A DNA stretch of 64,000 nt, taken from positions 1 to 64,000 of the forward strand of contig JAJPIE010000075.1 of assembly GCA_021324935.1 (NCBI GenBank). The letters are read 5' to 3'. The translations under genes and the position numbers were made by a program. Source of the stretch: Acidobacteriota bacterium. Its GTDB lineage: Bacteria; Acidobacteriota; Terriglobia; Acidiferrales; UBA7541. Shown here one piece after another: positions 8,491-16,847 of this stretch; position 1 is the stretch's first letter; each line of letters begins with the position of its first letter. The notes beneath the pieces are model-generated. The model was not told the origin of the DNA and made no database searches. It saw only the letters and a program-made list of their open reading frames with translations.

Positions 8491-9045
8491 CTACAGCAAC
8501 TCCGCCGGAATCGGATTCCCCGGCCTTTCTTCATCCCAAACCATCGACAAAATCCACCAGCGCTTCCCATCGAAATACAACTGAAAAATGTTCACGCCTC
8601 GCGCGATCACCTTTCCTTCCGCCGTTTTCCCCTCATAGCTGCTCAACACCGTGGCCACATTGCCGTATCGCTTGATCTCGTGCTTGATCTCGCGTTCCGT
8701 GAAGCCGTTCTTCACCATCCACGCATCGTCCGCGTCGGCAAACTCCTGCTCCGTTTTCGCTTTCGCCGTAATCGCGCCCGTCTTCGCATCCACCGTAACC
8801 GCCACCGACCGCGACTCCGGATCGAACAGCGTGCGGTCGCGCCCCCAGTCTCGCGGCACCCCCGCGCCTCCCGAGATCGTTTCGTAACTCGCCTTCACGA
8901 TTCCTTCAATTGTGTTCACATCCTCCGCCCGCGCCGGAACCACCGGTATTTCCACGTGCGTTTTCTCCTGCGCTGCAATCCTTCCGCCGTTGCATGCAAC
9001 ACCCGCCATCACACATCCCAACAAAACTCCTCGCCCGATCTTCAT
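8491..9045 (-). CDS. Secreted NTF2/SnoaL-like protein
   Basis: 184 residues. The ATG at 9045 is preceded by GGAGGG at good spacing, so the longer in-frame extension to 9150 is not used. The N-terminus MKIGRGVLLGCVMAGVACNGG is an export signal; the Cys at 18 could be lipidated but the lipobox is poor. The body has the cone-shaped NTF2-like pattern: N-terminal helix 'NTIEGIVKASYETISG', then 'RDWGRDRTLFDP', and terminal strands 'IKRYGNVATVLSSYEGK' and 'GVNIFQLYFDGKRWWILSMVW'. Relatives of the DUF4440/SnoaL group have diverse or unknown functions. A second, distinct NTF2-like gene is at 48433-48933. Confidence 0.75.
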   Translation of the reverse strand: MKIGRGVLLGCVMAGVACNGGRIAAQEKTHVEIPVVPARAEDVNTIEGIVKASYETISGGAGVPRDWGRDRTLFDPESRSVAVTVDAKTGAITAKAKTEQEFADADDAWMVKNGFTEREIKHEIKRYGNVATVLSSYEGKTAEGKVIARGVNIFQLYFDGKRWWILSMVWDEERPGNPIPAELL

Positions 9046-9272
9046 GCTTTCCCTCCGTCCGTGAACGCGCTGCCACCCTATAAGCGCAAGCATTTCGCGA
9101 TTCATCTTATACGATCCACAATTTCTCCGTAGTAACCCTCCGCCAGTCAAAGCAGTCTCCCCCCGGTGCGCCGCCTCGGTTTGTGAGGGTGGTTCTTGCA
9201 GTGGCCCAGGTTAGCGTGAGACGATGTCGTCCATCCTTCGAAGCACCTTCGGCAGCAACCAGGAGAAACATC

Positions 9273-10055
9273 ATGGCCACTCTGGGTTCCGCTCCAACCC
9301 CCGTGGATGCCTCTCTCCCGATCGCCTCGCCTGCCGCTGTCGCCACGACGCCTGCGCCGCGTCATTCGCTTCTCGTCCGCGTCACCCATTGGCTCTTCAC
9401 CCTCTGCTTCTTCGCTCTGCTTGTCACTGGCATCGAAATACTGATCTCTCACCCGCGCTTCTACTGGGGCGAGACTGGCAACATAAACATGTCACCCCTC
9501 TTCAAGATTCCTATTCCCTCTTCCCGCAACCTCGTCCCCACCGGCTATGGCTACGTCCTCCCCGACCAAAACGGCTGGAGCCGCTATCTCCACTTCCAGG
9601 CCGCCTGGCTCGTCGTTTTCACCGGCTTGCTTTACGCTCTCCACGGTTTCTTCTCGGGCCATTTCCGCAAACGCTTGCTCCCCGGCCCTGAACATCTCTC
9701 CCGGAAGAACTTGTCCGCCGCGATCCTCAGCCACCTGCGCTTTGAGCCGCCGGCGGAAGCGGAAGCGCATTCCTACAACGTGCTGCAGCGCCTGGCGTAC
9801 GCATTCGCAATTTTCGCGATGTTTCCCATGATGATCTGGACCGGCCTGGCCATGTCCCCCGCGTTCACATCCGCGTTTCCCGTCACGGTCACCATCCTGG
9901 GCGGCCACCAGTCCGCGCGCACGCTGCACTTCTTATTGACGATTGCCTTCGTTCTTTTCCTCTTCGTCCATCTCCTGATGATTTTTCTTGCCGGCTTTTT
10001 CCACCGCACTCGCGCCATGATCACCGGCCGCGTCAACAACAGGGCTGACTCATGA
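9273..10055 (+). CDS. Membrane cytochrome b (b561-type), electron partner of the adjacent molybdoenzyme
   Basis: 260 residues with AGGAG upstream of ATG 9273. Four to five membrane helices are visible, starting 'VRVTHWLFTLCFFALLVTG', in which the His is a likely haem ligand. Others include 'YLHFQAAWLVVFTGLLYALHG', 'MFPMMIWTGLAMSP' and 'RTLHFLLTIAFVLFLFVHLLMIF', each with one or more His at haem-ligand spacing. This fits the cytochrome b561 / Ni-Fe hydrogenase b-subunit family. The next gene is a sulfite-oxidase-type molybdopterin protein, so this protein probably passes electrons between the quinone pool and that enzyme, in the role MsrQ plays for MsrP. Confidence 0.85.
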   Translation: MATLGSAPTPVDASLPIASPAAVATTPAPRHSLLVRVTHWLFTLCFFALLVTGIEILISHPRFYWGETGNINMSPLFKIPIPSSRNLVPTGYGYVLPDQNGWSRYLHFQAAWLVVFTGLLYALHGFFSGHFRKRLLPGPEHLSRKNLSAAILSHLRFEPPAEAEAHSYNVLQRLAYAFAIFAMFPMMIWTGLAMSPAFTSAFPVTVTILGGHQSARTLHFLLTIAFVLFLFVHLLMIFLAGFFHRTRAMITGRVNNRADS

Positions 10056-10100
10056 GCAGCAAGCGCGAGAACACCGCGAAATTATTCTGTTCTTTAGGAG

Positions 10101-10120
10101 GCCGGAGCTTCAGCTCTGGC
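10101..10120. repeat. Type-A intergenic hairpin
   Basis: GCCGGAGCT pairs with AGCTCTGGC with one mismatch and a 2-base loop. It is in the gap between the cytochrome b and molybdoenzyme genes and is followed by AATAG. A second small stem, GGGCTTTAGCCC, follows at about 10140. Confidence 0.5.
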
Positions 10121-10209
10121 AATAGCCTGGGCGCTCAATGGGCTTTAGCCCCTGAAGAAACGCTTTTCCCCTTGGCCATCTCCGAAATGGGTCCAAAGGA
10201 AAAGCGCCC

Positions 10210-10968
10210 ATGAAACACCTCTCCCGCCGCAAACTCATCACCACCGGGCTCGCCGCCACTGCGGGCGTTACCGGCCTCGGTGTCGCAACGCATCTAGCCC
10301 ACAAATATGGCTTGGTCCCGCCCGATGGAGGCGGCATCTACGGCCCCGGCGAGACGCTGACCTACGCCGCCCAGCGATTGCTAACGCGCCACTCCCTCGC
10401 CCGCGAATTCTCCCCCGTCGAAATTTCCGCCAAGCCGCTCGCCAACGAACTCGCGCCGTTCAGCGACGAATTCAAGCGTTTCCAGGCCGACAAGTTTACC
10501 GACTGGCGGCTCGCCATTGACGGCCTTGTCGACCGCCCAGCTTCTTTCTCCGTTTCCCAGATCAAAAGCTATCCCTCCCGCAGCCACATCACCGAAATCG
10601 GCTGCGAAGAAGGCTGGACGTACATCGCCGAATGGATTGGCACGCCCCTCTCTCATGTCCTGGATCTCGTGGGCGTCAAGCCCCACGCAAAGTATGTCGT
10701 CTACTTTTCCATCGAGCCGGATTGGTGGGAGAGCATGGACATGGCCGATGCGTTGCATCCGCAAACGCTACTCACCTACGGCATGAACGGTGACGATCTT
10801 CCTGTCGGTTTCGGCGGCCCGCTGCGCATGCGCCTCACGCGCCAGATCGGCTACAAAAACGTGAAATTCGTCAACCGCCTCACCCTCACCGATAACTTGA
10901 AGCCTTTCGGCAAAGGCACCGGCGGCGCCAACTCCGACGGCGGCTACGCCTGGTACGCCGGCATCTGA
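10210..10968 (+). CDS. Tat-exported molybdopterin oxidoreductase (sulfite oxidase/MsrP-like)
   Basis: 252-residue periplasmic enzyme. The N-terminus MKHLSRRKLITTGLAAT is a Tat signal (SRRKLI). 'HITEIGCEEGWTYIAEWIGTPL' contains Cys132, placed as the molybdenum ligand of the sulfite-oxidase fold, followed by the family's 'GTPL..VL' segment. 'DLPVGFGGPLRMRL' and 'IGYKNVKFVNRLTLTD' are the conserved C-terminal cofactor-pocket and strand motifs. The length is right for single-domain MsrP/YedY-type proteins, which lack the dimerisation domain of true sulfite oxidases. The paired upstream cytochrome b is its likely electron partner. The substrate cannot be told from sequence; methionine sulfoxide or sulfite are family precedents. 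Confidence 0.88.
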   Translation: MKHLSRRKLITTGLAATAGVTGLGVATHLAHKYGLVPPDGGGIYGPGETLTYAAQRLLTRHSLAREFSPVEISAKPLANELAPFSDEFKRFQADKFTDWRLAIDGLVDRPASFSVSQIKSYPSRSHITEIGCEEGWTYIAEWIGTPLSHVLDLVGVKPHAKYVVYFSIEPDWWESMDMADALHPQTLLTYGMNGDDLPVGFGGPLRMRLTRQIGYKNVKFVNRLTLTDNLKPFGKGTGGANSDGGYAWYAGI

Positions 10969-11025
10969 ATCGCTTGAGGGTCAAACGCCAACCCTCCTTA
11001 ACTCATCTTTCATTTGTAGGAAACT

Positions 11026-11047
11026 TGGCCGATCTATAGTTCGGCCA
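11026..11047. repeat. Type-A intergenic hairpin
   Basis: TGGCCGA and TCGGCCA form a 7-bp stem around TCTATAGT. The core matches the copies at 31737 and 62055 (GGCCGA..CT.AAGT..TCGGCC). Confidence 0.65.
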
Positions 11048-11090
11048 CTTCAAACTGCCGATTGGGGTGCGCTTCGCTGCGATGGGAAAA

Positions 11091-11108
11091 ATGTCGGCGC
11101 GCCGACAT
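11091..11108. promoter_or_regulatory. Perfect 18-bp palindrome, possible protein-binding site
   Basis: ATGTCGGCGCGCCGACAT is its own reverse complement over 18 bases, with no loop. It lies 279 bases upstream of the DUF4139 gene. Loop-free perfect dyads of this length suggest a dimeric protein-binding site rather than an RNA hairpin. No regulator can be named. Confidence 0.4.
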
Positions 11109-11386
11109 CTAAGAAATTAGTTGAAGGTTATTCGAACGATTTGTGTCATTTTGGAATTTGCCGCGAGATCTGATTCCCGCCATGAGTACGGGCCGTACCA
11201 ACTCCGCCGCAAGTGGACCCGGCGCAACTCTGCCAACTGCCTGGGTCGAACTATCAGAATTGCCAGGAAGCAAACAGTTCCGATTGCAGGATTAACCTCT
11301 CCGAACGCGTCCGCGATGCAACGCTTGCGCGGACTACCGCACCTCCGCTATCAAGTCTTGTACTTCACCTTCTTTCGGAATGGCCC

Positions 11387-13852
11387 ATGAACGTCATCCG
11401 TCGAAGTGTGCCCATTTTGCTCGTCTGCTCGATTCCACTGTTCGCTCAAACAAAATCAGCAGCGCCGGTTGCGCCCAAAAATCCATCCGCCGCAGAGGAA
11501 ACACACTCGTCCGCAGCGCTATCCGGCACGAATCTTCCCGTGCGGCGCGTGGTGCTTTACAAGAACGGCGTAGGCTTTTTCGAGCACCTCGGGGCGGTGC
11601 ACGGCAACCAGGATGTGCATATCGATTTCACCAGCGCGCAGTTGAATGACGTGTTGAATTCGTTGACCGTGCTCGATCTTTCCGGCGGGCACATCACGGG
11701 CGTCGACTACAATTCGGAAGCGCCGCTGGCTCGCCGCCTAGCCACGTTGCGGCTGGCGCTGGGCGAAAAACCGACGCAAGCGGAATTCCTGGGAGCGCTG
11801 CGGGGCGCGCGCATGGAAGTGCGCAACGGCATGGCTCCGGCGATTACGGGCAAGCTCTTGAGCGTGGAGCGAAAAACGCGCTCCAGCACAAATTTCACCG
11901 TGGAAACCGAGGAAATTTCCCTGATCTCCGATGAGGGCGAAGTCCGCAGCGCGGACCTGAATCCCACCACATCCATTCGCATTCTGGACAGCGACCTGAA
12001 ACTGGAAGTGGGGCGATACCTTGTGCTGATCGCATCGTCGCGCGATCAGGATGTACGCCGCATGACGCTTTCGACCGCAGGCACAGGAGACCGGAACCTT
12101 TACGCCAGCTACATCAGCGAAGTACCGATCTGGAAGACGACGTATCGCATCGTGCTGCCCACGCGCGCGGAGAAAAAGCCGTTGTTGCAAGGGTGGGCGA
12201 TTGTGGACAACACCGTCGGCGAAGATTGGAACAACGTGGAGCTTTCGCTGGTTGCCGGCGCTCCGCACTCCTTTATTCAGCAGCTTTCCGAGCCGTATTA
12301 CGGGCGGCGCCCCGTGGTGCCGCTGCCGGAGAGCGTGCAACTTTCGCCCCAGACGCACGCGGCGGCACTGAGCGGAGGGAATGGACGGCTGAGCGGCATG
12401 GTCACCGACGCGACGGGAGCGGCCGTTGCCGGCGCCTCTGTGCGCTTGCTGGATGAAAACGGCACGCCGGTGGCTACCACGGTTACCGACAATTCCGGCA
12501 ACTACTCCTTTTCGACATTGGCAGTGGGAAATTATCGCCTGGAAGCGCAGCAGCGGGGATTCAAAACGAGCGAGATTAACGGCGTGACTGTGTCGCCAGG
12601 CGAGAACCAGATGAACAGCACGCTGCAAGTGGGATCGATCAGTGAAAGCATCATGGTCACAGCCGCGGCGCAAACGGTGGACACCTCTTCCGCGGAAATA
12701 ACGGCAAGCGGCACTTCCCTTCCCGGCGTGGCGAACCGTCCGCACGTGGGAACGGAGTCGGGCGGCGGATATTTTATGGCCAAAGCACCACCACCACCAA
12801 CACCTCCTCCTCCGAGCGCTGCGAATCTAGACGCCGCCCGCGAACTGTCTTCCACCGCTGCGAACGGGCAGGAGCTGGGCGACCTGTTTGAATACAAACT
12901 GAAAGACCGCGTGACGCTGCGGAAAAATCAATCGGCCCTGGTGCCGATTGCGCAGACCAACATTGAAGCGGAGAAAGTCTCGCTCTGGAGTAATACGAAC
13001 GGTTCCGGGCGGCCGCTTCGCGCGCTATGGATCAAAAATACGAGTAATCAGACACTCGACAGCGGCAGCTTCAGCGTGCTGGAGAATGAAGTGTTCGCGG
13101 GGGAAGGGCTGACTGATTCGATCAAGCCGGGGGAACGCCGCCTGGTTTCCTTCGCCACAGACCTGGGGCTGGTGGTGGAAGCACGGCAAACCAGCCAGCC
13201 GCAACACGTGACGCACGTACGAATCGCCAAAGGCATGATGACGCAATTGTGCGAAGTGCACGAACGCACGCTTTACGGCGTGCGCAGTCAGGACGATTCC
13301 GCGCGGACGCTGGTGATCGAGCATCCGGCGCGCTTTGGCTCGACGCTGGCAAAGGGCACTGTGGAGCCCGAGGAGACCGCCCCCGGCATGTATCGTTTCA
13401 AACTGCAAGTCCCGGCGAAAGGCACCGCTTCGCTGCCGGTGGAAGAGGTTCGTGTGCTGCAGACCAACTTCCAGTTGACGAGTGTGGATGAGGACCAAAT
13501 CGCGCTATTCATCAAAAACGGAACGGTGACGCCGGCAATGGCCGACGCGCTGAAGAAAATCGCCGCGCAAAAAGCCACCGTCAACAAACCGGAAACGGAT
13601 ATGGACGACCGGCAAAAAGCCATCGACCGCATCGTGGCCGACCAGGCCCGCCCGCGCGAAAACATGAAAGCGCTGAAAGGCAACGCTGAAGAGAAGGCCC
13701 TGCTGCAGCGCTATACGCGGGAACTCGACGAACAGGAAACGCAACTCGATTCCCTGCGCAAGACCATTCAATCGACGGAGGCCGAACGCGATAAGGCCAA
13801 TGTGGTTCTGGACGACATGATCGCCAACCTGGATCTGGACGCTTCGATCTGA
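11387..13852 (+). CDS. DUF4139 secreted protein with an inserted CarboxypepD_reg domain
   Basis: 821 residues with signal peptide MNVIRRSVPILLVCSIPLFAQ. The N-terminal part ('VVLYKNGVGFFEHLG', 'LNDVLNSLTVLD') and the stretch from 'SEVPIWKTTYRIVLP' through 'DNTVGEDWNNVELSLVAG' are the first part of a DUF4139/mucoidy-inhibitor-like fold. At about residues 330-455 a carboxypeptidase-regulatory domain intervenes ('SGMVTDATGAAVAGASV', 'TDNSGNYSFSTLAVGNYRL'). It ends in 'SESIMVTAAAQTVDTSSAEI', which resembles the domain preceding TonB-receptor plugs. A Pro-rich linker (about 467-478) follows, and then the DUF4139 fold resumes at 'LFEYKLKDRVTLRKNQSALVPI' (about 500). The last 90 residues are a charged coiled coil. 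The function is unknown, probably envelope-associated. Confidence 0.8.
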   Translation: MNVIRRSVPILLVCSIPLFAQTKSAAPVAPKNPSAAEETHSSAALSGTNLPVRRVVLYKNGVGFFEHLGAVHGNQDVHIDFTSAQLNDVLNSLTVLDLSGGHITGVDYNSEAPLARRLATLRLALGEKPTQAEFLGALRGARMEVRNGMAPAITGKLLSVERKTRSSTNFTVETEEISLISDEGEVRSADLNPTTSIRILDSDLKLEVGRYLVLIASSRDQDVRRMTLSTAGTGDRNLYASYISEVPIWKTTYRIVLPTRAEKKPLLQGWAIVDNTVGEDWNNVELSLVAGAPHSFIQQLSEPYYGRRPVVPLPESVQLSPQTHAAALSGGNGRLSGMVTDATGAAVAGASVRLLDENGTPVATTVTDNSGNYSFSTLAVGNYRLEAQQRGFKTSEINGVTVSPGENQMNSTLQVGSISESIMVTAAAQTVDTSSAEITASGTSLPGVANRPHVGTESGGGYFMAKAPPPPTPPPPSAANLDAARELSSTAANGQELGDLFEYKLKDRVTLRKNQSALVPIAQTNIEAEKVSLWSNTNGSGRPLRALWIKNTSNQTLDSGSFSVLENEVFAGEGLTDSIKPGERRLVSFATDLGLVVEARQTSQPQHVTHVRIAKGMMTQLCEVHERTLYGVRSQDDSARTLVIEHPARFGSTLAKGTVEPEETAPGMYRFKLQVPAKGTASLPVEEVRVLQTNFQLTSVDEDQIALFIKNGTVTPAMADALKKIAAQKATVNKPETDMDDRQKAIDRIVADQARPRENMKALKGNAEEKALLQRYTRELDEQETQLDSLRKTIQSTEAERDKANVVLDDMIANLDLDASI

Positions 13853-13856
13853 TCCC

Positions 13857-13887
13857 CTGTCCGTGAGGCCAGCTAACTATCGGACAG
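13857..13887. other. Inverted repeat after the DUF4139 gene
   Basis: CTGTCCG at 13857-13863 pairs with CGGACAG at 13881-13887 around a 17-base loop, starting four bases after the stop codon. There is no T-tract, so it is at best a weak or factor-dependent termination signal. Confidence 0.25.
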
Positions 13888-14103
13888 CCGTAGTACTTCG
13901 GATGCGTTGACCCTTGGAAACCGCAGCCGCTAGTGTTCTAGGTGGCGAGGGGTGTGTGTCGTTTGAGGGAGCGTCGTTTGGAGCTCGCGCAAGACGCTAG
14001 ATAGATGTGGCGTTTTGCCGATGAATCCAGACGAGGCCACGGCGCAACGCGCCTCTTTGGCGTGGTGTTTTAGGGGATAAGCCGCTGGCGTGGCGGCAAC
14101 CGC

Positions 14104-16461
14104 ATGGCAACGATGGTGAAAGCAGGGCGTTACGAAATCCTCGGCGAACTGGGCCGGGGGGCAATGGGTGTGGTGTATCGCGCCAGCGATCCGGTGATTG
14201 GGCGCGCCGTGGCGGTGAAAACTATCCGCCTGAGCGAAGAAGGCACGGGACTGAGCCGGCAGGAATTGCTGGCGCGCTTCCAGACCGAGGCGCGGGCAGC
14301 GGGCCTTCTGACGCACCCGAACATCGTTGTAGTCTACGACGCGGGCGAAGAGAACGGGCTGTTCTACATCACCATGGAATTGATCGAAGGCAAGAGCCTT
14401 CAGTCGCTTCTCGACGCCGGGCACGCGTTCCCGGTGCCGCGCGTGCTGCGCATCATGGAACAAACCTGCAGCGCCCTGCAATTCGCGCACGAGCACAACA
14501 TCGTGCACCGCGACATCAAGCCGGCCAACCTGATGCTGACGGCCGACGACACGGTAAAAGTGACTGACTTCGGGACCGCCAAGATTCTGCAATTCGGCAC
14601 TGTACAGCAGACACAACACGTGATGGGCACGCCAAGTTACATGTCGCCCGAGCAGGTGAAAGGGCGGCCGGTGGACGGGCGCAGTGACATTTTCTCGCTG
14701 GGCGTTTTGCTCTATGAAGTGCTGACAGGCGAGAAGCCCTTTCCCGGGCAGACGATCACGACGGTGATCTACAAGATCGTGAACGAGGATCCGATTGCGC
14801 CGCGCACCCTGAATCCTTCGATTCATCCGGGGCTAAGCGACATCGTGATGCGCGCGCTGGCAAAAGACCCCGAGGTGCGCTACCAGAACTGCCGCGAAAT
14901 GTTGGATGATTTGAAGAATTACCGCGCGCTCGGCGGGGCGGACCGCAACAGTCCGGAAGCGACCCTGATTTCGCCGCGGAATACCCTGACGTTCCCGCTG
15001 GGAATTGCCGGCGGCATGCCGTCGATGCCCGCCGTGGATGACCCGAATGTTTCCCCAGCGATTCGCTCGCTGCAAAACCGCGCAGCCAACCCTGCGCAGA
15101 CGCCCGCGGTGCGGCGGACGGGCCCCGTGCATCCGGTGGCGGAAGAGCCAAAAAAGGCAAGCCCGGTCGTGAGCGTTTTCCTGGCGCTGATTCTGATTGG
15201 CGTGATCGTCTACGGGTTCAACAAATTGCGGCCGGAATTTCAGGCGACACGGGAATTGAACAATCGCTCGCGGCAGGAAGCGACACTGCCGCCAGCGCCG
15301 GCGCCGAAACCCGCGCAGCCGAAAGCACAGGGATTGACGACCAGCGCGCCGGTGAGCATCGATGCGCCGAATTCCGCAGACGCCCCGCCTTCGAATGATT
15401 CCGCGAAGCCGCCGGAATCAGCGAAACCCGAAACCTCACCGACTCCGGCGCCAACGAACGTCGTCGAGAAGAAGATAACCGCGGCACCTCCGGTGCCAGC
15501 CCCGGCAGCAGAAGTGAAGAAATCGGTGCCGACGGTGACACCGGAGGCAGCCGAGTACAAGGGGCAGGTGGAAGAAGCGTTGGTGGATCGCGGCATGGGG
15601 AGCCGTGTAAAGGTCGAGGCGACCAGCAACACGCTGACGCTGAGCGGCAAGCTGCGCCCGGCGGAGCACTCGGCGCTGCTGCATTTCATGCGCAATGCTC
15701 CGGCAAACGTTCATGTAGTGGACGAGATCGCGTACGACGATACGCCGCTGCCCGCGGGGCAAAACGCGGACAATTCCGGGCATCCGGTTCCTTCGCCGGG
15801 GAATGCGGCGGTGCACGTACTGACGAACGTGGTGGGAGCAAAGGCGACGATTTTTGGAGCGGGCAACCGGGCGATCGCAACGTGCCAGACGCCGTGCAGC
15901 TTCAACGACCTGACGCCGGCGAGGTACAGCCTGCAAGTGCAGAAGGACGGCTATCTGCAAGTGCAGACGGCTCTGGAACTGAAAATGGGCGATTCGCAGG
16001 ACGAAAAGTTCCAGATGGAAGCCTTGCAAAAGGGGCTTTACATCAACAGCCATCCGGCAGGCGCGGACATTTTCATCAACGGCGACAAACAATCGGGACA
16101 AACGCCGACGAATTTGCCGCTGGCCGGCGGGTCGTACAACCTGGTGCTGCGACTGGAAGGTTACGAGCCGTACGTCGAGCGGGTGCAGGTGAAGGACAAC
16201 GTGCAGACGACGCTGGACCTGGAACTCAAGCCTCGCTCGGTGAACCATGTGGCCTGGGCGCAGGTGACGACGAATCCGGCGGGCGCGGAGATTTTTGTGG
16301 ACGGCACGTCGACGGGGCAATTCTCTCCGGCTCGCGTGCAGATTCCCAGCGGGACGCACACGATCGGACTGCGGCTGCAAGGATTTGAGTTTGCCCGGCG
16401 AGGGATTGAAGCCAGCGAAGGCGGAACGGTCCTGGTGAACGCGAAGCTGCAGCCGAAATGA
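14104..16461 (+). CDS. Transmembrane Ser/Thr protein kinase with BON and three PEGA domains
   Basis: 785 residues. The cytoplasmic kinase domain (about 10-275) is complete: glycine loop 'GRGAMGVVY', Lys39 in 'VAVK', 'HRDIKPANL' with Asp137, DFG at 155-157, and 'GTPSYMSPE'. A Pro/Ala-rich juxtamembrane region leads to one membrane helix (about 353-375), so the C-terminal half is extracytoplasmic. It contains a BON-like domain (about 482-545) and three PEGA repeats (about 568-630, 642-710, 717-784), recognisable by 'NSHPAGADIFINGDK' and 'TTNPAGAEIFVDG'. PEGA domains in such kinases are thought to sense the envelope or surface polysaccharides. The start could be ATG 14104 or 14113; neither has a clear ribosome-binding site. 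A PP2C phosphatase and an FHA protein, possible opposing partners, are encoded at 34 kb. Confidence 0.93.
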   Translation: MATMVKAGRYEILGELGRGAMGVVYRASDPVIGRAVAVKTIRLSEEGTGLSRQELLARFQTEARAAGLLTHPNIVVVYDAGEENGLFYITMELIEGKSLQSLLDAGHAFPVPRVLRIMEQTCSALQFAHEHNIVHRDIKPANLMLTADDTVKVTDFGTAKILQFGTVQQTQHVMGTPSYMSPEQVKGRPVDGRSDIFSLGVLLYEVLTGEKPFPGQTITTVIYKIVNEDPIAPRTLNPSIHPGLSDIVMRALAKDPEVRYQNCREMLDDLKNYRALGGADRNSPEATLISPRNTLTFPLGIAGGMPSMPAVDDPNVSPAIRSLQNRAANPAQTPAVRRTGPVHPVAEEPKKASPVVSVFLALILIGVIVYGFNKLRPEFQATRELNNRSRQEATLPPAPAPKPAQPKAQGLTTSAPVSIDAPNSADAPPSNDSAKPPESAKPETSPTPAPTNVVEKKITAAPPVPAPAAEVKKSVPTVTPEAAEYKGQVEEALVDRGMGSRVKVEATSNTLTLSGKLRPAEHSALLHFMRNAPANVHVVDEIAYDDTPLPAGQNADNSGHPVPSPGNAAVHVLTNVVGAKATIFGAGNRAIATCQTPCSFNDLTPARYSLQVQKDGYLQVQTALELKMGDSQDEKFQMEALQKGLYINSHPAGADIFINGDKQSGQTPTNLPLAGGSYNLVLRLEGYEPYVERVQVKDNVQTTLDLELKPRSVNHVAWAQVTTNPAGAEIFVDGTSTGQFSPARVQIPSGTHTIGLRLQGFEFARRGIEASEGGTVLVNAKLQPK

Positions 16462-16847
16462 TTCAAGGCAAGTTTTGAGTTTTCAGTCGCAGGTAATCGG
16501 TTTTCCGACCTCTCTGGACTAAATTCTTCGGCTTTTGCCGGGAGTTGCGGGACGTGCAGTGTGGGCTTTCCAATGTCGGCCTGGCAAAGTACAGCGAATA
16601 TACGACGAAAAAAAGTGAAGAATTGACACCCAAATTGTGCCCTTTCGACAAATAGAATGGTCTAGAAGTACTATAGCCGACCTGCCCCTCCTTTCCTACC
16701 CTAATCGTTGCAGGATTCCAGTTGGCCCCCTCCTGGACCAGGCACTCTTTCTCCAGGCGGCCGACCGGAACCCGCAGATTCGGCCACAGGTCCGCAAGGG
16801 ACCTCTCGCCAGATGGGGCAGTTTTGGTGCATAGAGCCTCAGCTCTG
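16462..16847. other. Intergenic region, nothing recognised
   Basis: 386 bases between the kinase and the HEAT/PilZ gene. The first 200 bases are AT-richer than the surroundings, so a promoter for the downstream gene is plausible, but no -35/-10 pair with proper spacing was found. The open frame of the next gene extends back to 16722 without recognisable coding character. Confidence 0.4.

Larger units (their letters stand above)
10969..11386. other. Intergenic region at the strand-composition switch
   Basis: 418 bases with no convincing gene. It holds a weak stem just after the upstream stop (GAGGGT/ACCCTC, 10976-10996), a type-A hairpin (11026-11047) and a perfect 18-bp palindrome (11091-11108). 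To the left of this gap the + strand is C-rich; to the right, from about 11.5 kb, it is G-rich. No cluster of TTATCCACA-like DnaA boxes was seen. Confidence 0.6.

Noticed and set aside
10969..11386. Replication origin with DnaA boxes
   Set aside because: Only one weak TTATTCGAA-like match, no AT-rich unwinding region and no dnaA or dnaN nearby; the skew switch alone does not prove an origin.
13930..14826. 298-codon minus-strand open frame opposite the kinase
   Set aside because: Antisense to the complete kinase catalytic domain; His/Arg-rich translation without motifs.
16836..16846. Another type-A hairpin upstream of the HEAT/PilZ gene
   Set aside because: Only a 5-bp stem (AGAGC-like/GCTCT) with no flanking CTAC; too weak to separate from chance.
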